A stretch of DNA of 7,428 bases. Origin: Spirochaetia bacterium (GTDB taxonomy: Bacteria; Spirochaetota; Spirochaetia; PWKH01). Under the pieces are notes generated by a model that did no database searches, was not told the origin of the DNA, and saw only the letters and a program-made list of their open reading frames with translations. Of the stretch, positions 6,174 through 7,428 are shown piece after piece. Each line of letters starts with the position of its first letter. Position 1 is the stretch's first letter. The position numbers were made by a program, and so were the translations under genes. Location of the stretch: contig JAIPFU010000086.1 in NCBI GenBank assembly GCA_021736505.1, positions 1 to 7,428 on the forward strand, given 5' to 3'.

Positions 6174-6296
6174 CTGGGGAAAAAGCATGACGGAGGCATC
6201 AGCAAAAAATCTTCTTAAAAGCTGCTTGGGGAAAAGCTGAAGCAATGAAAATGGCCAGAATGAACGATATAAAATAAAGCAATAGAGGCAAATAGT
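6174..6296 (+). other. Intergenic spacer between permease and sulfatase
   Basis: No terminator or clear promoter is seen, so the sulfatase is probably read from the importer transcript. An imperfect 14-base direct repeat is present (GCTGGGGAAAAAGC at 6173-6186, GCTTGGGGAAAAGC at 6224-6237). AGAGG at 6284-6288 is the ribosome site for the sulfatase, eight bases before its ATG. Confidence 0.5.
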
Positions 6297-7428
6297 ATGA
6301 ATCGACCCAATGTAATTTTTTTGTTTACCGATGATCAGCGTTTCAATACCATTGAAGCGGTCAATAATCCGGATATAAAAACGCCGAATTTGAATAAGCT
6401 TGTGCAGAAGGGGACGTACTGTTCCCAGGCGTATATCATGGGTGGTACGACGGGAGCTGTCTGCATGCCGAGTCGAGCCATGGTGCATTCGGGGAAGCAG
6501 CTGTTTCATTTGAAGGATTCGGGGGAATCTATCCCTGATAATCATATGCTGATGGGTGAATATTTCCAGAGACAGGGGTATTCGACCTACGGAATCGGCA
6601 AGTGGCACAATGGAGTCGAGTCGTTTAAGCGGAGTTTTACTGGCGGCGACAAGATTTTTTTCGGTGGTATGGATGATCACTGGAATGTGCCGGTGTGCAG
6701 CTATCACCCGGACGGAAGGTATCCTGATCCTCGTCTGCATGACTGGGATGGCGGAACGGGCGAGATTATTCAGATTCCGAAGGTTTTCGATGAGGTAGAG
6801 CATGGGCTTCATTCATCGGATATGTTCGGCAAGGCGGCAAAGGATTTTCTGAATGCCTATGCGCAAGATGATGGAGCCGGTAAGAGATTTGAAGCCGGTA
6901 AGGATGATGGAGCCGGTAAGGATGATGGAGCCGGTAAGAGGCCGTTTTTTCTCTATGTAGCCTACATGGCCCCCCATGATCCCCGGACGATGCCGGAAAA
7001 GTATCTGAAGATGTATGATCAGGAAAAAACTGTTTTACCAGATAATTTTATGCCTCAGCATCCCTTCGACAATGGTGAGATGCATGTGCGGGACGAAAAA
7101 CTTGCGGGGTATCCCAGAGAGGAGGCTGAGATCAGAAGGCATCTGACTGAGTACTATGCCATGATTACCCACTTGGATGATACCATCGGAGAGATTCTGG
7201 ATGAGGCTGATAAAAACGGGCTGCTGGATAATACGCTTATTGTGCTGGCAGGGGATAACGGGCTGGCGCTTGGTTCTCACGGGCTGATGGGTAAGCAGAA
7301 CATGTATGATCACAGTCTGCATGTGCCCTTACTATTTGCTGGACCGGGTATTGCTGCGGGCAGGGAGGTGACGGATTTCTGCTACCTCAATGATATTTTC
7401 CCTACGCTTTGTGATCTAACGGGCTTTG
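6297..7428 (+). CDS. Sulfatase (type I, Cys-type), 3'-truncated by window edge
   Basis: Sulfate-ester hydrolase of the alkaline-phosphatase superfamily; 377 residues are visible and the C-terminus lies beyond the window. Metal ligands TDDQ (Asp12, Asp13) come right after the N-terminus. The signature is AVCMPSR, with Cys56, Pro58, Ser59 and Arg60; Cys56 would be oxidised to formylglycine. Further marks are GKWH (about 101-104), APHDP (225-229), GDNG (319-322) with its Asp/Asn metal ligands, SHG (327-329) and GKQ (332-334). The start MNRPNVIFLFTDD has no signal peptide, so the enzyme should be cytoplasmic, which is unusual for polysaccharide sulfatases. It follows the importer on the same strand and probably acts on the imported sugar. 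The start is set by AGAGG eight bases upstream. A low-complexity repeat interrupts residues about 191-214. Cys-type enzymes need an anaerobic or aerobic maturase, not seen here. The substrate is unknown. Confidence 0.95.
   Translation, partial: MNRPNVIFLFTDDQRFNTIEAVNNPDIKTPNLNKLVQKGTYCSQAYIMGGTTGAVCMPSRAMVHSGKQLFHLKDSGESIPDNHMLMGEYFQRQGYSTYGIGKWHNGVESFKRSFTGGDKIFFGGMDDHWNVPVCSYHPDGRYPDPRLHDWDGGTGEIIQIPKVFDEVEHGLHSSDMFGKAAKDFLNAYAQDDGAGKRFEAGKDDGAGKDDGAGKRPFFLYVAYMAPHDPRTMPEKYLKMYDQEKTVLPDNFMPQHPFDNGEMHVRDEKLAGYPREEAEIRRHLTEYYAMITHLDDTIGEILDEADKNGLLDNTLIVLAGDNGLALGSHGLMGKQNMYDHSLHVPLLFAGPGIAAGREVTDFCYLNDIFPTLCDLTGF
6867..6938 (+). repeat. 18-bp in-frame tandem repeat within the sulfatase
   Basis: Four 18-base units lie in a row (6867, 6885, 6903, 6921). 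Units 1, 3 and 4 are identical (GATGATGGAGCCGGTAAG, encoding DDGAGK). Unit 2 differs in its first half and encodes RFEAGK. The array sits between the helix ending FLNAYAQ and the strand RPFFLYVAYMAPHDP, where relatives usually have only a few residues. The insert is therefore a surface-loop expansion. Confidence 0.93.

Noticed and set aside
6187..6240. 17-residue ORF between permease and sulfatase
   Set aside because: There is no Shine-Dalgarno sequence and no homology recognised; it overlaps the imperfect direct repeat and is probably chance.
5949..6812. 287-residue minus-strand ORF across permease end and sulfatase start
   Set aside because: Although long, it is antisense to two strong genes and its translation is Arg/His/Ile-rich without any family pattern.

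Overview
The window looks like part of a bacterial chromosome, most likely a spirochaete (Spirochaetota). That guess rests mainly on the style of the ABC binding protein's N-terminus (a signal peptide ending ...SLSAQGKQEEE) and the operon layout; it is an inference, not a proof. Every intact gene belongs to a well-known family, so I do not see a complete undescribed system. The unusual material lies in the stretch between the first gene and the regulator, and in several short tandem repeats.

Layout. (1) Positions 2-739, + strand: the 3' part of an aldo/keto reductase. (2) Positions 740-1750, minus strand: a graveyard of defence-type genes. It holds a broken hsdR (type I restriction subunit R) with a frameshift, stop codons and an internal deletion. 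Just upstream of it is a small winged-helix ORF that looks like the tail of an AlbA_2/Schlafen-type ATP-binding protein, preceded by 12-bp tandem repeats. A short ORF6N-domain fragment abuts the regulator's stop codon. (3) Positions 1750-2793, minus strand: a LacI-family regulator. (4) Positions 2794-2980: a divergent control region with a promoter for each side and a near-perfect palindrome inside the regulator's own promoter. (5) Positions 2981-6173, + strand: a sugar ABC importer (periplasmic binding protein and two permeases). A strong hairpin and 12-bp tandem repeats lie between the binding protein and the first permease. (6) Positions 6297-7428, + strand: a Cys-type sulfatase, cut by the window end, with an 18-bp in-frame repeat.

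How the genes may work together. The LacI protein probably represses itself, and perhaps the importer, until a sugar ligand is present. The importer brings in a carbohydrate, and the sulfatase lies downstream on the same strand. The sulfatase shows no signal peptide, so desulfation would be cytoplasmic. The simplest model is import of a small sulfated sugar or oligosaccharide followed by intracellular removal of sulfate. No ATPase subunit and no sulfatase-maturing enzyme is seen, so both must be encoded elsewhere.
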